Shown one piece after another: positions 1 through 11,960 of a stretch of DNA of 64,000 bases. The stretch is from Liquidambar formosana. Taxonomy: Eukaryota > Streptophyta > Magnoliopsida > Saxifragales > Altingiaceae. A model generated the notes under the pieces. The model saw only the letters and a program-made list of their open reading frames with translations. It was not told where the DNA came from and did no database searches. Numbering within the stretch: the stretch's first letter is position 1; every line of letters starts with the position of its first letter. Both the position numbers and the translations under genes were made by a program. The stretch spans positions 24,818,430 through 24,882,429 of the forward strand of contig CM077826.1 in the NCBI GenBank assembly GCA_039720395.1, read 5' to 3'.

Positions 1-3000
1 ACGGGTTTCGATTCGGAGGAGGAAGGAAAAACCCTTCTTTTAAAAAGACTTGTAGAGATTTAAATTAATAAAAATCTGGTTTTTAAAAGGTTCACAAAAA
101 CATAACAAGGAGTCGCCACCTCATTTTTAGGAAAAGAGGAAAACCATAAAAACAGTTTTTAAAAGAAAACCTTTGAAAACAAACCACATGACTCCGATCA
201 AGGAAAAACATGTCTAATCAAAACAAGAGAGGATTCTGAGACTAAGTTACGATGTGGGAAGGTTCTAGGAAACATTCTATAGGCACCCACATCGCCCCAA
301 AATGGGTCTCTGAATTTATATGGGCTATTTCAATCATTTCCTAATTAGTCACGACGCATATGCAAAGAATCATCCATAATCATCCATTCATCCATGAACA
401 TCCATAAAGTAATAAACATCCATAAAGCATGTAAACATCCATGAACAAATAAGAGAGATATGGAAAGCAGTAGAGAGACAGAGAATAAGAAACAGATCCA
501 TCCTACTCCTCTAGCAAATATGTGATGGATAAATGAATAAGCAAACAAATCCATCCTATCCACTAACAAATATGTGATGGACAAATGAATAAGCAAACAA
601 ATCCATCCTATCCACTAACAAATATGTGATGGATAAATGTGTAAAAGAAGAAGAAGGAAAAGAAAACCTAGGATACTTAGTATCCTAGGGCGGACTTGAA
701 CATCAAATGAGCGCCTACGTACCTTGCATACAAAGATGCAAGGATCAAAGTCCACGTAGTTCGATTGAGAAGGGGTTACTCCCTTTACAATGAACTATAA
801 TCCCTCAGTTTCCAACTTAAGAAAGGTTTTAAAAACTTAGGAGTTTCCAAAAATAGTTTGAGAAAAAGTAGGTATTTGAGAAAGAATAGAATTCTAACTC
901 GAATAGACTTCTAAAGAGATTTGAATTCAAAAGAGAATAGAACTCCAAATAAATCAGAATTTTAAGAGAGTTGGAAACTTAGGACTTCTAATCCAAAGTA
1001 AAGACAATAACCTAAGGGAGGAGGAGAGAACAATTCACAAAAGACTTACCATGAACCACTTACCATATGCAAATTATCCTGAAACATCGAGAAAACATCA
1101 ATTAATCACTCTATGTATTCTATAGGGCAATTATTAAGCTCAAATCAACCATATTCATGCTCAAATCATCATTAGAAGACCTAAATCAAATCTGGACAGA
1201 ATACTAAATATGCATATAATGACCTAATACTCATGCAAAAAACAAAAATCAAAAGAGAAACAAAATCCTAATATGCTCCTATATGCTCTAAACACCCTAA
1301 CATGCACAAAACTAGCAAAAACATGCTAAATAGGCATGACCATGATGAAAATATCATATAACAATCCTAAACATGAAAAGAAAATCTAACATGATGCCTT
1401 AGGTAAGTACTTTATGTAAGAATGTGAAATAATCATCCTTACGGCGAGCTTTCTTAAGTAAAGCTATCTGGAGATAATTTGCGTAGAAACCACTCCGCAT
1501 GAATGATTTCTTCACATATCCTACGTAAAATATATACCTAAGAATGCAAAGAAACTCACAGCGCACTTAAACACACTCCAGAAAGCACCCATGCACAACC
1601 TCACTTTCTAAGGACAATAATTATCCTCGAAAAGAATAATCATCCATACACCTATGAAGATGAGGCTTACACAGCACGTATCCTATACAAAATATGCTTA
1701 AAGTCATGCATATAATTGAACCATGAAGAGAAAACGGTCTAAACACATCAACTAATTTTTTATGCATAACGTACCTTTATCCTTAAGAGAGAAACTATCC
1801 TAACAGCAAGCAATTCGCAATCCTATTCCACTAGCATGCTTTCACATCATATTTGAATCATATACACTCTAAAATATAGAGTATATATGATTCCTAATTC
1901 AATTCTAAGCCATGATTATGCAGAGAATGGAATAGAAGAAGAAGGAATCGTAAAAGGATGCAAAGGAGACTTACAACAAAACAAAGGTCTTCGCTGCGTT
2001 CTTCCTTCTCTTTGGCTTGGTTCCCTTCTAGTTCCTCTTCAAAATTGTAGTAGAAAGCCTCCCCCAAGTGATGTGGGTGTGTGCAAACTCGTGGTCTCTC
2101 TCTCTCTCTTATGAATATCATATATCCCAAAAGTTCAGCAAAAAGCTCCTTATGCTGATGAATGAGCCTCTATTTATAACCAACCAACCATATGAACCAA
2201 TGGTTGAGATTAATTCACCATAAAACCAATCTAGGGCTATAATTAAATCTCATGGATGTTAAACAACTCAAAACCACCTCCCAATAGGCTTAGAAGTCCT
2301 TTGGAAGGCTGAAATTCGGAGTGGTAGAGTCCCATTCCGTCAAAAATTCAAAAAGAGATAAATCAGAATGGAAGTCTTGGGTGACCGGTTGGCCCAACCG
2401 GTTGGACCAGTTGGGTGAACTGGTCACCCAAGAGTGAAGTCAGGTTTCCTCGGTTTTGAGGATTCTTGACTCGGTTTGGACTCTTAACTTCAAATGGACT
2501 TAAATTCTTCATTTTAACTCCGATTTGAGTGATTTAAAAGCCAAAATTTTAAGGATTCAATGCAGAATAAGCATAGAATATTCATGAACCAAAAATCCCT
2601 GACCACGATTAGCTGGATGGGTTTTCATGAGGCGATTACCTGAAAAAAGGTCAATTAACCATAGGGTAATGTGGTGAACCAATGCAAAACCTATCAATAA
2701 ATTAAATTGGCACTTTAATTAGACTCATTTCATCATTCTAAGGTCAACGGAACACTTCGGAACAAATTTAGAAGTCAATTGGAAAATATACGAAGTAAAA
2801 GACGAAATTGCCCTTCAAGTTGCAAAAGTTCTAATTAACTATCCAAACCTATCTGGAATTGAACCAAATTTGACACACATATCCAAAATGATCCTAGAAA
2901 CTAAATGCAAGTGATGGGACTCAACAAAGAGATAAAAATATGCATGCAATGATGACCTATTCTCCTAAGGCTCAAAAGGGCAAAAGTGCCCTTTAAGGTT

Positions 3001-3075
3001 TAGGGACTCCTAGATGCTTCTAAACCTAACCAAATGATATCATGAACTCATGGGGATGAAAATGGGGTGTCTACA
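1..3075 (-). mobile_element. LTR (solo or part of a larger element), cut by the window start
   Basis: The right edge ends in ...AAATGGGGTGTCTACA, the reverse complement of the TGTAGACACCCC start of the plus-strand LTR at 22307-24311. The left edge carries a GGAGTCGCCACC motif and a TTCGATTCGG stretch that recur near the 3' ends of the other LTRs here. On the minus strand a TATA box (TATAAATA, 2171-2178) lies about 0.9 kb inside the element. About 200 bp upstream of it is a CCGGTTGG inverted-repeat cluster (2381-2431). No long reading frame is present, so this is LTR rather than coding interior. The other end lies outside the window, so no target duplication can be checked. Confidence 0.75.
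496..652. repeat. Three tandem copies of a 52-53 bp unit
   Basis: The phrase ATCCATCCTA...AAATATGTGATGGA recurs at 496, 549 and 601, followed each time by an AAATGAATAAGCAAAC-like tail. The second and third copies are nearly identical. It lies inside the LTR, towards its 3' end in the minus orientation. Confidence 0.85.
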
Positions 3076-3128
3076 ATATCAATCAATTAAGTAATGATGC
3101 ACAGATAGATAGATAAATATATATATAT

Positions 3129-4898
3129 ACAGAGGACTTCTAATCAACTTATGCTGATATATGCTATATCAGCTTAACCCAATATAAGCTGTTCATTTTC
3201 AAGGCTTTCATCCAAGGGCTTGGGGCTTTTGGAGACATAATTGACAGGCTTTTGAAAATGAAAGTCTTCCTTGTAGGTGAGCCATCCCATTACCCATCAC
3301 CCATCACCCCTCCCTCCTCACACCTTCTCCCTCTTCCATTTTCAAAGTGCATCTGCAGTTGCACTGCCCACTCCTCTGATAAACGGAAATACACAAATCA
3401 AAACCATCTCACCGACCAAAAGTAGAAGCTCACCGTCAGTACTCTCCTCCCTACCCTCTCTCCGAACCGTGAAGCATCACCGTCGGCACAGCCAGCCAGC
3501 CACCGTGAACCTTTGGTTTTTTTTTTTTTTTTCCATTTCTATCCTCAAATCACCATATGACCCTCCCCCATCGTAGCACAACCAGCCACCATGAAGCATC
3601 TTTGCCGGCAAACTGGTAAGCTTCATCATACTTTTCGTTTTTTTTTTTTCCCTTTAATTTCCATCCTTCCTCACACTGTGGCCATCCCATTGCAGCAAAC
3701 CCCCCTCCCCCAACACCTTTTGTCTCACCATCGCCAGTGAAGCTCCACCACACTTACTGCCGGTGAAGCCCCAGCAAACTTGGTATGTATTGAAAAATGA
3801 CTTTATTAAAAACAAGAAAATATTTTTATAAAATCATGTAATCTTGTATCAGTGGACGATGAAGAGCAATTTTAAGTTTGAAGAAAGGCTCCTTATTTAG
3901 CCAATGTATGTGACTAGGAATAAATCATGCCTGTGTTTGGTTTCTGAGAATAGTGGAGGAAAAAAAAAGGATGAGAAGTGTGAATTATTACATTCGTTTT
4001 TGTTTTATTTTTAGTGATCCATTTGTTTGCAATAAAATGTTAGAAAAGGAGGGGAATAAGCATTTGAATGGTGTTTGTTTACCCCTGTTTGACTCCAGAA
4101 AACGTGGAGGAAAAGAAAAAGGATGAGTAAATGTTGGCTAGTTTGTTGGATAAGAAAATGTTGGACGAAGAAGATTAATAAATATTAGAATATTAGAATT
4201 CTCATTTTTTTGGACTTGAGAAGTCCAAAATGCCGGTTTAACTAAGTCTAATGTTTCCCTGCCAAAACTATAACTTAGTTGAAGTGAGTTTTTTGGTTTT
4301 TTGGAAATCAAAACAACTTAAAACAGGTCAATCTTGTTCGAGATTGAAGGTGGATCCTCATAGCAGTGTATGTATAGGTTGGTCATTTTGATTCATTGAA
4401 ATCAATCTTTAAACATTTTGTCAAATGCTGGAATATAGTCAACATAATTAAATTTGTAAGTAAAAACTTGTGCATGTAGCAATAAGGGATAGATTTTTGA
4501 ATAGTGAATTTGCTATTTTCTCAATATTTGAAAATAATTGGTCCACGCAAAGTAACACGAATTTTGGGCTGATCACAAGAATCTTTGAAAAATAAGAAAT
4601 AAAAAAAGGCTCTCTGGTTTGGATTATTAATCTTATTGGCCACCTATATCTTGGTTAATTACTTATCTGCTAGGCCTGTCATTTTGTAACTAATCTCAAA
4701 AGTTATTGTGGAAATATAATTTTTTTTCTCATTAATTGCTGATTGTCTCTTGTGTGATAAAAATAAATTTTCATTGAAGGGTTGGATGGGATTTTGATAA
4801 GAAGTTTAATTGCAATTGACAAGAGATTATGTGCGCAAGGGCTAAATTTGTGAAGAAATTAGTTATTTTGGATTGGATAGCGATACCATATCGAATCA
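3129..4898 (+). repeat. Left terminal inverted repeat of the MULE (about 1.77 kb)
   Basis: Read against the reverse complement of 10188-11930, the match is continuous with point differences and small indels. It runs from the ACAGAGGA terminus, through the C-rich block at 3277-3780 and the TCAATCTTGTTCGAGATTGA stretch near 4330, to the sequence around GCGATACCATAT at 4880. Homology stops near 4898. The repeat should contain the transposase promoter, since the transposase start lies about 600 bp inside it. Confidence 0.9.
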
Positions 4899-5501
4899 GG
4901 TTAATTTGTCAAACTTATTTACTAGTCTGAGCTATTAAAAAGTGGCAATTATGTATATAAAAAGGCTTAAGAAATGAGAGTAGGTTTGCTTCTTGGTTTA
5001 TATATTGGATTTTCTTTGTCCAAAAGCTCCTCTGCATTTTTTTGATTTCTTACTTCGATATTACACCTTCAAGTTTCTTAGTAACTTCTAGTCAAATTAA
5101 GTTTCCAAACTAGAAGATGTTTGAAGCATGTATCATAAGATCTCCTTTTTAGCAGTTCTACATATTTTTCCATATTTTAGCTGCCTTTTGTTTTAAACAG
5201 AGAATCCCAATTATTGTGATGTCTATTGTCTTACAAGAAGACTTATTGGTGAGCAAAAATATTAAAAGAAACAACAGAAAAGAATTGTAATTAAAACTCA
5301 AAAAGAGAAATTGCATCAGACTACACATTAATACATCTTTCGCTTGTTAGCTTGTTAGCTTTGATGTCTCTGTTATTTCTTTCACTTGTTAACTTTTTTA
5401 TGTGTTTGTTTTCTGTTTGGTTTGGTCCTTTGGTGTATTGGTTATGTTTTTATTTTTATTTTTTCCTAAACAGTATTATAATTCTTTGTGAATAATGATC
5501 A

Positions 5502-7979
5502 ATGGAGGATTTTGATATTGGTTTAGATGACTCCCAAACACAACACCAAGGGTCCTCCTTAATTAATTTGGAAATGAGTTTTGTTCCCACTGTAATGCAA
5601 GGACACAAACCTTTTGTGGGACAAGAGTTTGACTCTTTACCTAGTATGTATGCCTTCTACAACAATTATGCAAGGCAAGCTGGATTTAGTGTTCGAATTA
5701 GGAGTAGTAATAAGAATTGGAAGGGAGAAATAACTAGAAAGGTGTATAATTGTTCAAAAGAAGGTGAGAAAATAGAACGAACACCAAAGGATGATAGTAA
5801 ACAACCAAAGAGGCATCGAGGGTTAACACGAGAAGGTTGCAATGCAACACTCGTAGTTGTCAAGTCAGATACTGAATATAAAGTGTCTGTATTTGAGGAG
5901 GTGCACAACCATACTTTTTCATCGTCTGGCAGAGTTTAACTATTGCCATCTCATTGGCATGTCTCAGTGGCCCAAAGGGCACTAGCACAAACATTTGGCA
6001 ATGCAAATATCCCCCCATGCCAATTTATGAGTGTTTTGGAGCTACAGGCTGGTGGTTTACAAAACGTTTGATGCACTAAATAGGATATTAGAAATGTTAG
6101 AAGAGATATAAAAAAAAAAAACGACTAATCGCCATGATATAGATATGCTGAATGAGCATTTCCTTACCCAGAAAGAGAAAAATACATATTTCACATACAC
6201 CATTGAGACAGATAATGAGAATCGGATTTCGCATAACTTTTGGGCAGATGTAACAAGTAGAGAGGCGTACAAACATTTTGGAAATGTTGTGGTGTTTGAC
6301 ACCACATATCAAATAAATAGGTATGACATGATTTTCGCACCACTGTTGGGGGTTAACCATCATGGGCAAACAAAAATGTTTGGTTGTGGGTTCTTATGTG
6401 ACGAGAGTCGACATGAATATTTTATTTGGTTGTTTGAGTAGTTGATGAAAGCTATGCTAAGTGAGCCACCCAAGACGATCATTACTGATCAAGAGTCAGC
6501 CATGGAGATTGCCATGAAACATGTACTTCCAACAATATATCATAGGTATTGCATTTGGTACATCTTGAACAAGTTTTCTGAGAAACTTGGTGCTTGCAAT
6601 TGTAGCTAGTATTACAAAAACTTCTGTTTTTGTATTTGGGATTCAGAGGAACCAGAGGAATTCAAGTGTAGATGGGTTGCTCTCATTGAAAGAAGTGAGT
6701 TACATAAGAATAGGTGGTTATAGGCAATGTTTAACAAGCAGGATAGGTGGGTTCCGGCTTTTGTTAAACATATTTTCTCTTCTAAATTTTCATCTAGTCA
6801 AAGAGTAGAGAGTAACCATTCATTTGTAAAGAAGTATTTGGACAAGCATAATTCTTTGATGGAATTTGTGACAAGGTTCAGTAGGGCGCTTATGAAGCAA
6901 AGGTATGGCTAGTTACAAGCCGACCATATTGATCACCAACAGAGACCTATGTTGAGGACTCCGTTTGCATTCGAGAGACAAATAGTTGAAATTTATACAC
7001 GTTCCATGTTTAAAAATTTTCAAAGTGAGTTATAGGAATGTATGAAGTATAGAAGTACTATTAAGATGGATGATGAATTCCAAACCATCTATGAGGTTGA
7101 AAGTCGTGTGTTTGATGATGGCAACAGTACCCAAAAGGAAAATGAAGATGGTGAATAAATACCAGACAGGTCTAGTTGGTTGTGGATGATAAGGTTTCTG
7201 ATGTTTCAAGATATAGTTGTAAGAATTTTGAGTGGGAGGGAATTCCTTGTAGACACTTGTTGCACATTTTCATTTGTAAAAAATAGTTGGTTGAGCTACC
7301 AGGTAAATATATAATGAAGAGGTGGACAAAAAGTGCAAAGTGTCGGCATTTAATAGAGGGCAGTGAGATGAACATGGAGGATGCAGGTGATAGGGGCATG
7401 TTGCTTCGCCGTAATAAATTATATGGAATTGTTGGAAGGGTAGTTGATGGAGTTGTTTTTAGTGTAGAGAGTACTGAACTGTTGAAGGAAGATTTGTTGT
7501 CATTTCAACAGAGGATGAAATCACTCTCTATTGGAGAGTGTAGTAACAATTTGAGAACAACTAGCATTTGCCCCCCAATTAGTTCTACTCCTGTGTTGTT
7601 ACAGCCCAATCAAGTTAGATCTAAGGGATGTGGTAAAAGGATAAAATGAGGAAAGGAAAAAGCAAAGGAATAAAATTTGAGAAAATCTAATGGATGTGGT
7701 CAATGGGGACAGTCCCATGATAAGAGGAATTGCCCAGCCCTAATGAACATGTAAGTTTTCTTGGTTAATTTATGCAACAAATTCAATAATGTAAGATGGA
7801 TTGAGTTGATCAATTTAAACAATTAAAACACTTATTGTCCATACTTTATTTTTATAATTTTATCCTAACATTTGAGTATTTGATTATCTTGTAGACCTAC
7901 TCCTAATAATACTGTTGGAACTACACATAGCCGTGGTCCCATATCCAATGATGATGAGGTTTGTTCCTCCGGTAGGTGA
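5502..7979 (+). pseudogene. FAR1/FHY3-type MULE transposase, degenerate
   Basis: The first segment (5502-5939) is a FAR1 DNA-binding domain with the FDSLPSMYAFYNNYA and EVHNHTF signatures. A stop at 5937-5939 interrupts a sequence that continues in frame, with two more stops before a poly-A tract near 6110 where the frame shifts. The next part (6145-7140) is the MULE transposase core (VVVFDTTYQ, then TDQESAM), with stops at 6439, about 6606, 6721 and 6910. A SWIM zinc finger follows near 7213-7280, but its first cysteine is tyrosine. A CCHC-like knuckle lies near 7690-7735 with its first cysteine replaced by serine. A GTAAGT donor (7751) and TTGTAG acceptor (7894) would join a short last exon ending at 7979. 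The gene drove element transposition and is now inactive: it has many stops and at least two frameshifts. Confidence 0.88.
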
Positions 7980-9404
7980 ATAAGTATGTGATAAGAATTT
8001 GGCAATATGAGATTCTAGACTAAGAATGTCATATTACTTTTTAAATTTGCAAATATGTGGTTTTTTTTTTTCTTTTTTAAATTTTAATATTAAACTCATC
8101 TTTGGGCTTTAGAATTTAGAATTGTTTTTAGGCTAGGGTTTCTGTCCCTAGCAAGTTTGAATCAAGGATATATGCCAGACACTTAGATCACTATTTTTAG
8201 AATATTTTATATGAAGTGTTACTGAGTTTCTTTAATGAAAACAAGTTGCAATGGTAGGGCATATTTTTATGAACTTTTAGTAAAATTTAGTATCTTGTAA
8301 AGTCAAAATGTTAAATTATATTAATGTGTTTTTAGTATCTTGCAATGGTGGGGCATATTATACTAATGCCTCAAAAATTATTCTGAATCAATTAATTAAT
8401 GTGTTTTGTTGTTATTGTTTGTTTTTGTTTGTAACATTATTAATTATTATTAATATTATTTTTTTTGCAGGGTTCATAAATATGTGATGGGACAATGGGT
8501 GACAAACTTCAACAGTGAATTGTTAGGGAGTACAAAATCTGTTGGAATTTTTGTTTTTGATTGACACATTTCAACATGAGTTGGCTTGGCTCCTGAGATG
8601 AACATGATTTTGGAATACAAGTGAATGAGAGAAGAAAGAACTTGATGGAAAATAGGTGTCACAAACTTGAATGTGGCTGTCTTTTTTGGTGTTGCTTTCC
8701 CATTCTATGTTGAATGTCTTTTTTTGCTTGGTTCTTTTTTTTTTTTTTTTTTAAAAAAATTTTTTTGGGTGGTGCTTACATGTGTAGTCTTCTGTTGCTC
8801 TAAGCTCTAAACTCAATGAATTCTATTTTGTAGCTTATTAAGAAACATGATCACAAAGTGCAGTTTCATTAAAGTTATTTGTTGGTTTGCCAATCTGGGT
8901 TCATTGATAAACATTATTTGGAATACTACAAGATTAGTCGATAACTTGGGATATCCTTATTATAGACAGGTCATGCCAAATTTTATAATTTTTTTTTAAT
9001 TGAATCATTTCAATTCCATGAGGTTCAATCAAACAGTGGTTAAGAATCTCATGAATTACTAATGTAAAGCATTGGAAAATTAATGTTTTTTTCCCCCTTA
9101 GATTTCTTTATGAACTAAAATGGCTTCTTTCCAAATAAAAGCTTGTAGGATCAATCTGCAAATTTCAATTGTAGGGAGTTTCAATTGCTAGGGGTATATC
9201 CTTATCATGAAGATCATTATTTAGTGTGTGGAAATAGGTGACCTAAAATGAAAAATATTTGTATTTGAAATACAACCATTTGAGTACAACTATTTGCCAA
9301 CAAAAAGCCATAACTTTCATTAGCTCATTTACATAATATACATGATCCTGTAGCTCATTCATACAAGCTTTGAGTACAAAAAAAAGTTCAGTTTCTTACC
9401 CATA
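7980..9404. other. MULE spacer between the convergent genes, no gene seen
   Basis: AT-rich sequence with T tracts (8050-8080, 8735-8770). A short imperfect duplication around CAATGGTRGGGCATAT occurs near 8250 and 8345. A possible acceptor (TTTTTTGCAG, about 8470) could add a further non-coding transposase exon. No supported ORF. Confidence 0.6.
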
Positions 9405-9809
9405 CTAGTTCATCCTACTTAGAATAATACAAACCATAAACATAACAAAAACAATAAATATTGTGTCCACAATAACTAAAAGCTTCAACCCATTGTAATG
9501 CCCCTCCATTTCTCTCCTTAATCCTTTGTAATGCACATCAATCTCTCTTCCCAAGTCTTGGTAATGCCCATTAATCTTTCTTCTCAACTCTTTAACAGAA
9601 TCATCGCAACCCTCTTGCATGTCCATATGAGCTAGCCACCAATTAAAGAAACCACAGTCTTTGCATTTGACGTACAACTTGTCTGGATTCTCTACAGACT
9701 CTGAAATCTTCACTTCAGCTTTACGGCCACAGTGACATTTGCAATTTTGAAATCTATAACAAGTGCCACGACTCGTGCCACTATTCACACTCCTAGATGA
9801 TGATGCCAT
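9405..9809 (-). CDS. GRF zinc-finger protein with C-terminal membrane helix, MULE-borne
   Basis: The 134-residue reading frame is intact. I chose the ATG at 9809 because the serine-rich start and zinc finger follow it; in-frame sequence upstream (to 10016) is hydrophobic, contains a poly-A-encoded Phe run and looks untranslated. Residues 23-56 hold a GRF-type zinc finger: Cys25 and Cys27 in the CHCGRK motif, then NPDKLYVKC with Cys49 and Cys52, then GFFNWW. Residues 75-109 contain three 11-residue repeats around R-E/K-[IM]-x-x-H-Y-x-x-L. A transmembrane helix spans about 110-130, followed by SRMN. The family resembles small plant GRF proteins annotated as At4g04775-like. GRF fingers bind nucleic acid in other proteins; a role for this one in transposition is inference. 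It is intact while the transposase beside it is dead. Confidence 0.8.
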   Translation of the reverse strand: MASSSRSVNSGTSRGTCYRFQNCKCHCGRKAEVKISESVENPDKLYVKCKDCGFFNWWLAHMDMQEGCDDSVKELRRKINGHYQDLGREIDVHYKGLRREMEGHYNGLKLLVIVDTIFIVFVMFMVCIILSRMN

Positions 9810-10187
9810 TCTAGATGATAGGGCTTTAATCATAAATGAATATAGTACATACCTCCTAATGCAATTTTGGAAATACAAATGAAATGTTAATTGCAATAAT
9901 TGAAATATAACAAAAAAAAAAAAAAAAGTGCAAATTGCAAGATAATCTCTTAACAAAACTGAATAGGCCATCCATTGAATTTCCCACAATTTAAATTTCA
10001 TCCAAAAAAAGTTCATTAGAGCATGGCAAAATAATTGGCATCAGGCCAATAAATGTATTGCACTATGCCTATAGTGTTCCCCATTTGAAAGTAAAAAACA
10101 ATAGACCTCAATTGCCATTAAACTTCTTGCCAAAACAGAAAGGGCCTTATCTTCTTCAACATTTCTCGCGTGATCTATCAACTCAAT
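9810..10187. other. MULE spacer upstream of the GRF gene
   Basis: AT-rich with an A tract at 9910-9927. It holds the probable 5' leader of the minus-strand GRF gene; its promoter is expected in the right TIR. Nothing else is recognised. Confidence 0.55.
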
Positions 10188-11930
10188 GATTCAATATGGT
10201 ATCGCTACCCAATCCAAAATAACTAATTTCTTCACAAATTTAGCCCTTGCGCGCATAATCTCTTGTCAATTGTAATTAAACTTCTTATCAAAATCCCATC
10301 CAACCATTCAGTGAAAATTTATTTCTATCACACAAGAACAATCAGCAATTGATGAAAAAAAAATTCTATTTCCCCAATAACTTTTGAGATTAGTTACAAA
10401 ATGACAGGCTTAGCGGATAAGGAATTAACCAAGATATAGGTGGCCAATAAGATTAATAATCCAAACCAAAGAGCCTTTTTTATTTTTTATTTTTCGAAAG
10501 ATTCGTGTGATCAACCCAAAATTTGTGTTATTTTGCGTGGACCAATTATTTTCAAATATTGAGAAAATAGTAAATTCACTATTCATAAATCTATCCCTTA
10601 TTACTACATGCACAATTTTTTACTTACATATTTAATTATGTTGACTATATTCCAGCATTTAACAAAATGTTCAAAAATTGATTTGAATGAATTAAAATGA
10701 CCAACCTATACATACACTACTAGGAGGATCCACCTTTAATCTCGAACAAGATTGACCTGTTTTAAGTTGTTTTGGTTTCCAAAAAACCAAAAAACTCACT
10801 TCAACTAAGTTATAGTTTTGGCAGGGAAACATTAGACTCAGTTAAATCGGCATTTTAGACTTCTCAGATCCAAAAAAAAATGAGAATTCTAATATTCTAA
10901 TATTTATTAATGTTCTTCTTCCAACATTTTCTTATCCAACAAACTAGCCAACATTTACTCATCCTTTTTCTTTTCCTCCATGTTTTCTGGAATCAAACAG
11001 GGGCAAATCAAAAACCATTCAAATGCTTATTCCCCTCCTTTCCTAACATTTTATTGCAAACAAACGGATCACTAAAAATAGAAAAAAAAAATGTAATAAT
11101 TCACACTTCTCATCCTTTTCTTTTCCTCCAATATTCTCAGAAACCAAACAGGGGCATGATTTGTTCCTGGCCATATACATTGGCTAAATAGGGGGCCTTT
11201 CTTCAAACATAAAATTGCTCTTCATTGCCCCACTACTACAAGATTACATGATTTTATAAAAATATTTTCTTACTTTTAATAAAGTCATTTGTCAATTCAT
11301 ACCAAGTTCGCCGGGGCTTCACCAGCAGTGAGTGTGGTGGAGCTTCGCCAGTAAAGGTGAGACAAAGGCATTAGGGGAGGGGGGTTTGCTGCAATGGAAG
11401 GGTCACAGTGTGTGGAAGGCAAAAAAAAAAAAAAAAAAAAACCGAAAAGTATGATGAAGCTTACCAGTTCGCCGGTGGTGATGCTTCACGGTGGTTGGCT
11501 GTGCTGTGATGGGGGCGGGTCACAGGGTGATTTGAGAAAAAAAAAAAAAAAAAAGGGTTTATGGTAGCTGGCTATGTTGGCGATGATGCTTCATAGTTCG
11601 GAGAGAGGGTAGGAAAGAGAGTGCCGGCGATGAGCTTCTACTTTTGGCCAGTGAGATGGGTTTTATCTATGTATTTTTGTTTATCAAAGGAGTGGGCAGT
11701 GCATCTGCAGATGCACTTTGAAAATGGAAGAAGGACAAGGTGTGAGGAGGGAAGGGTGATAGGTGATGGGACGACCTATCTGCAAGGAAGACTTCCATTT
11801 TCAAAAGCTTGGCAATTATGTCTCCAAAAATCCCTCAGCCCTTAGATGAAAGCCTTGAAAATGAATGGCTTAGATTGGGGTAAGCTTATATAGCATATAT
11901 CAGTGTAAGCTGATTGGAACTCCTCTGTGT
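10188..11930 (-). repeat. Right terminal inverted repeat of the MULE (about 1.74 kb)
   Basis: This is the inverted partner of 3129-4898. The T/A homopolymer tracts (11420-11440, 11537-11554) differ in length from those in the left copy, and substitutions are spread throughout, so the element is not young. Small ORFs inside (10910-11191, 11621-11845) have inverted counterparts in the left copy and are not genes. Confidence 0.9.
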
Positions 11931-11960
11931 ATATATATATATAGTAAAACTGTGCATTTA

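Larger units (their letters stand above)
3129..11930. mobile_element. Mutator-like element (MULE-TIR), about 8.8 kb, with two convergent genes
   Basis: The element is bounded by very long inverted repeats (3129-4898 and 10188-11930). Inside are a FAR1/FHY3-type transposase pseudogene on plus (5502-7979) and a GRF zinc-finger/membrane gene on minus (9405-9809). The termini read ACAGAGGA and sit in AT dinucleotide runs, so a 9-bp target duplication of TA repeats is possible but cannot be proven. An ATGCACAG match lies just outside both ends in inverted orientation, so the true ends could be about 25 bp further out. Two genes converging from TIR promoters is the plan known from maize MuDR (mudrA and mudrB); the second gene here is unrelated in sequence to mudrB as far as I can judge. 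Confidence 0.88.

Noticed and set aside
3277..3576. ORF of 99 codons in the left MULE terminal repeat
   Set aside because: The same sequence occurs inverted in the right repeat with disrupted frames; it is non-coding TIR.
9810..10016. N-terminal 69-residue extension of the GRF protein
   Set aside because: It includes a Phe run encoded by an A/T tract and precedes a typical Ser-rich start; it is more likely untranslated leader.
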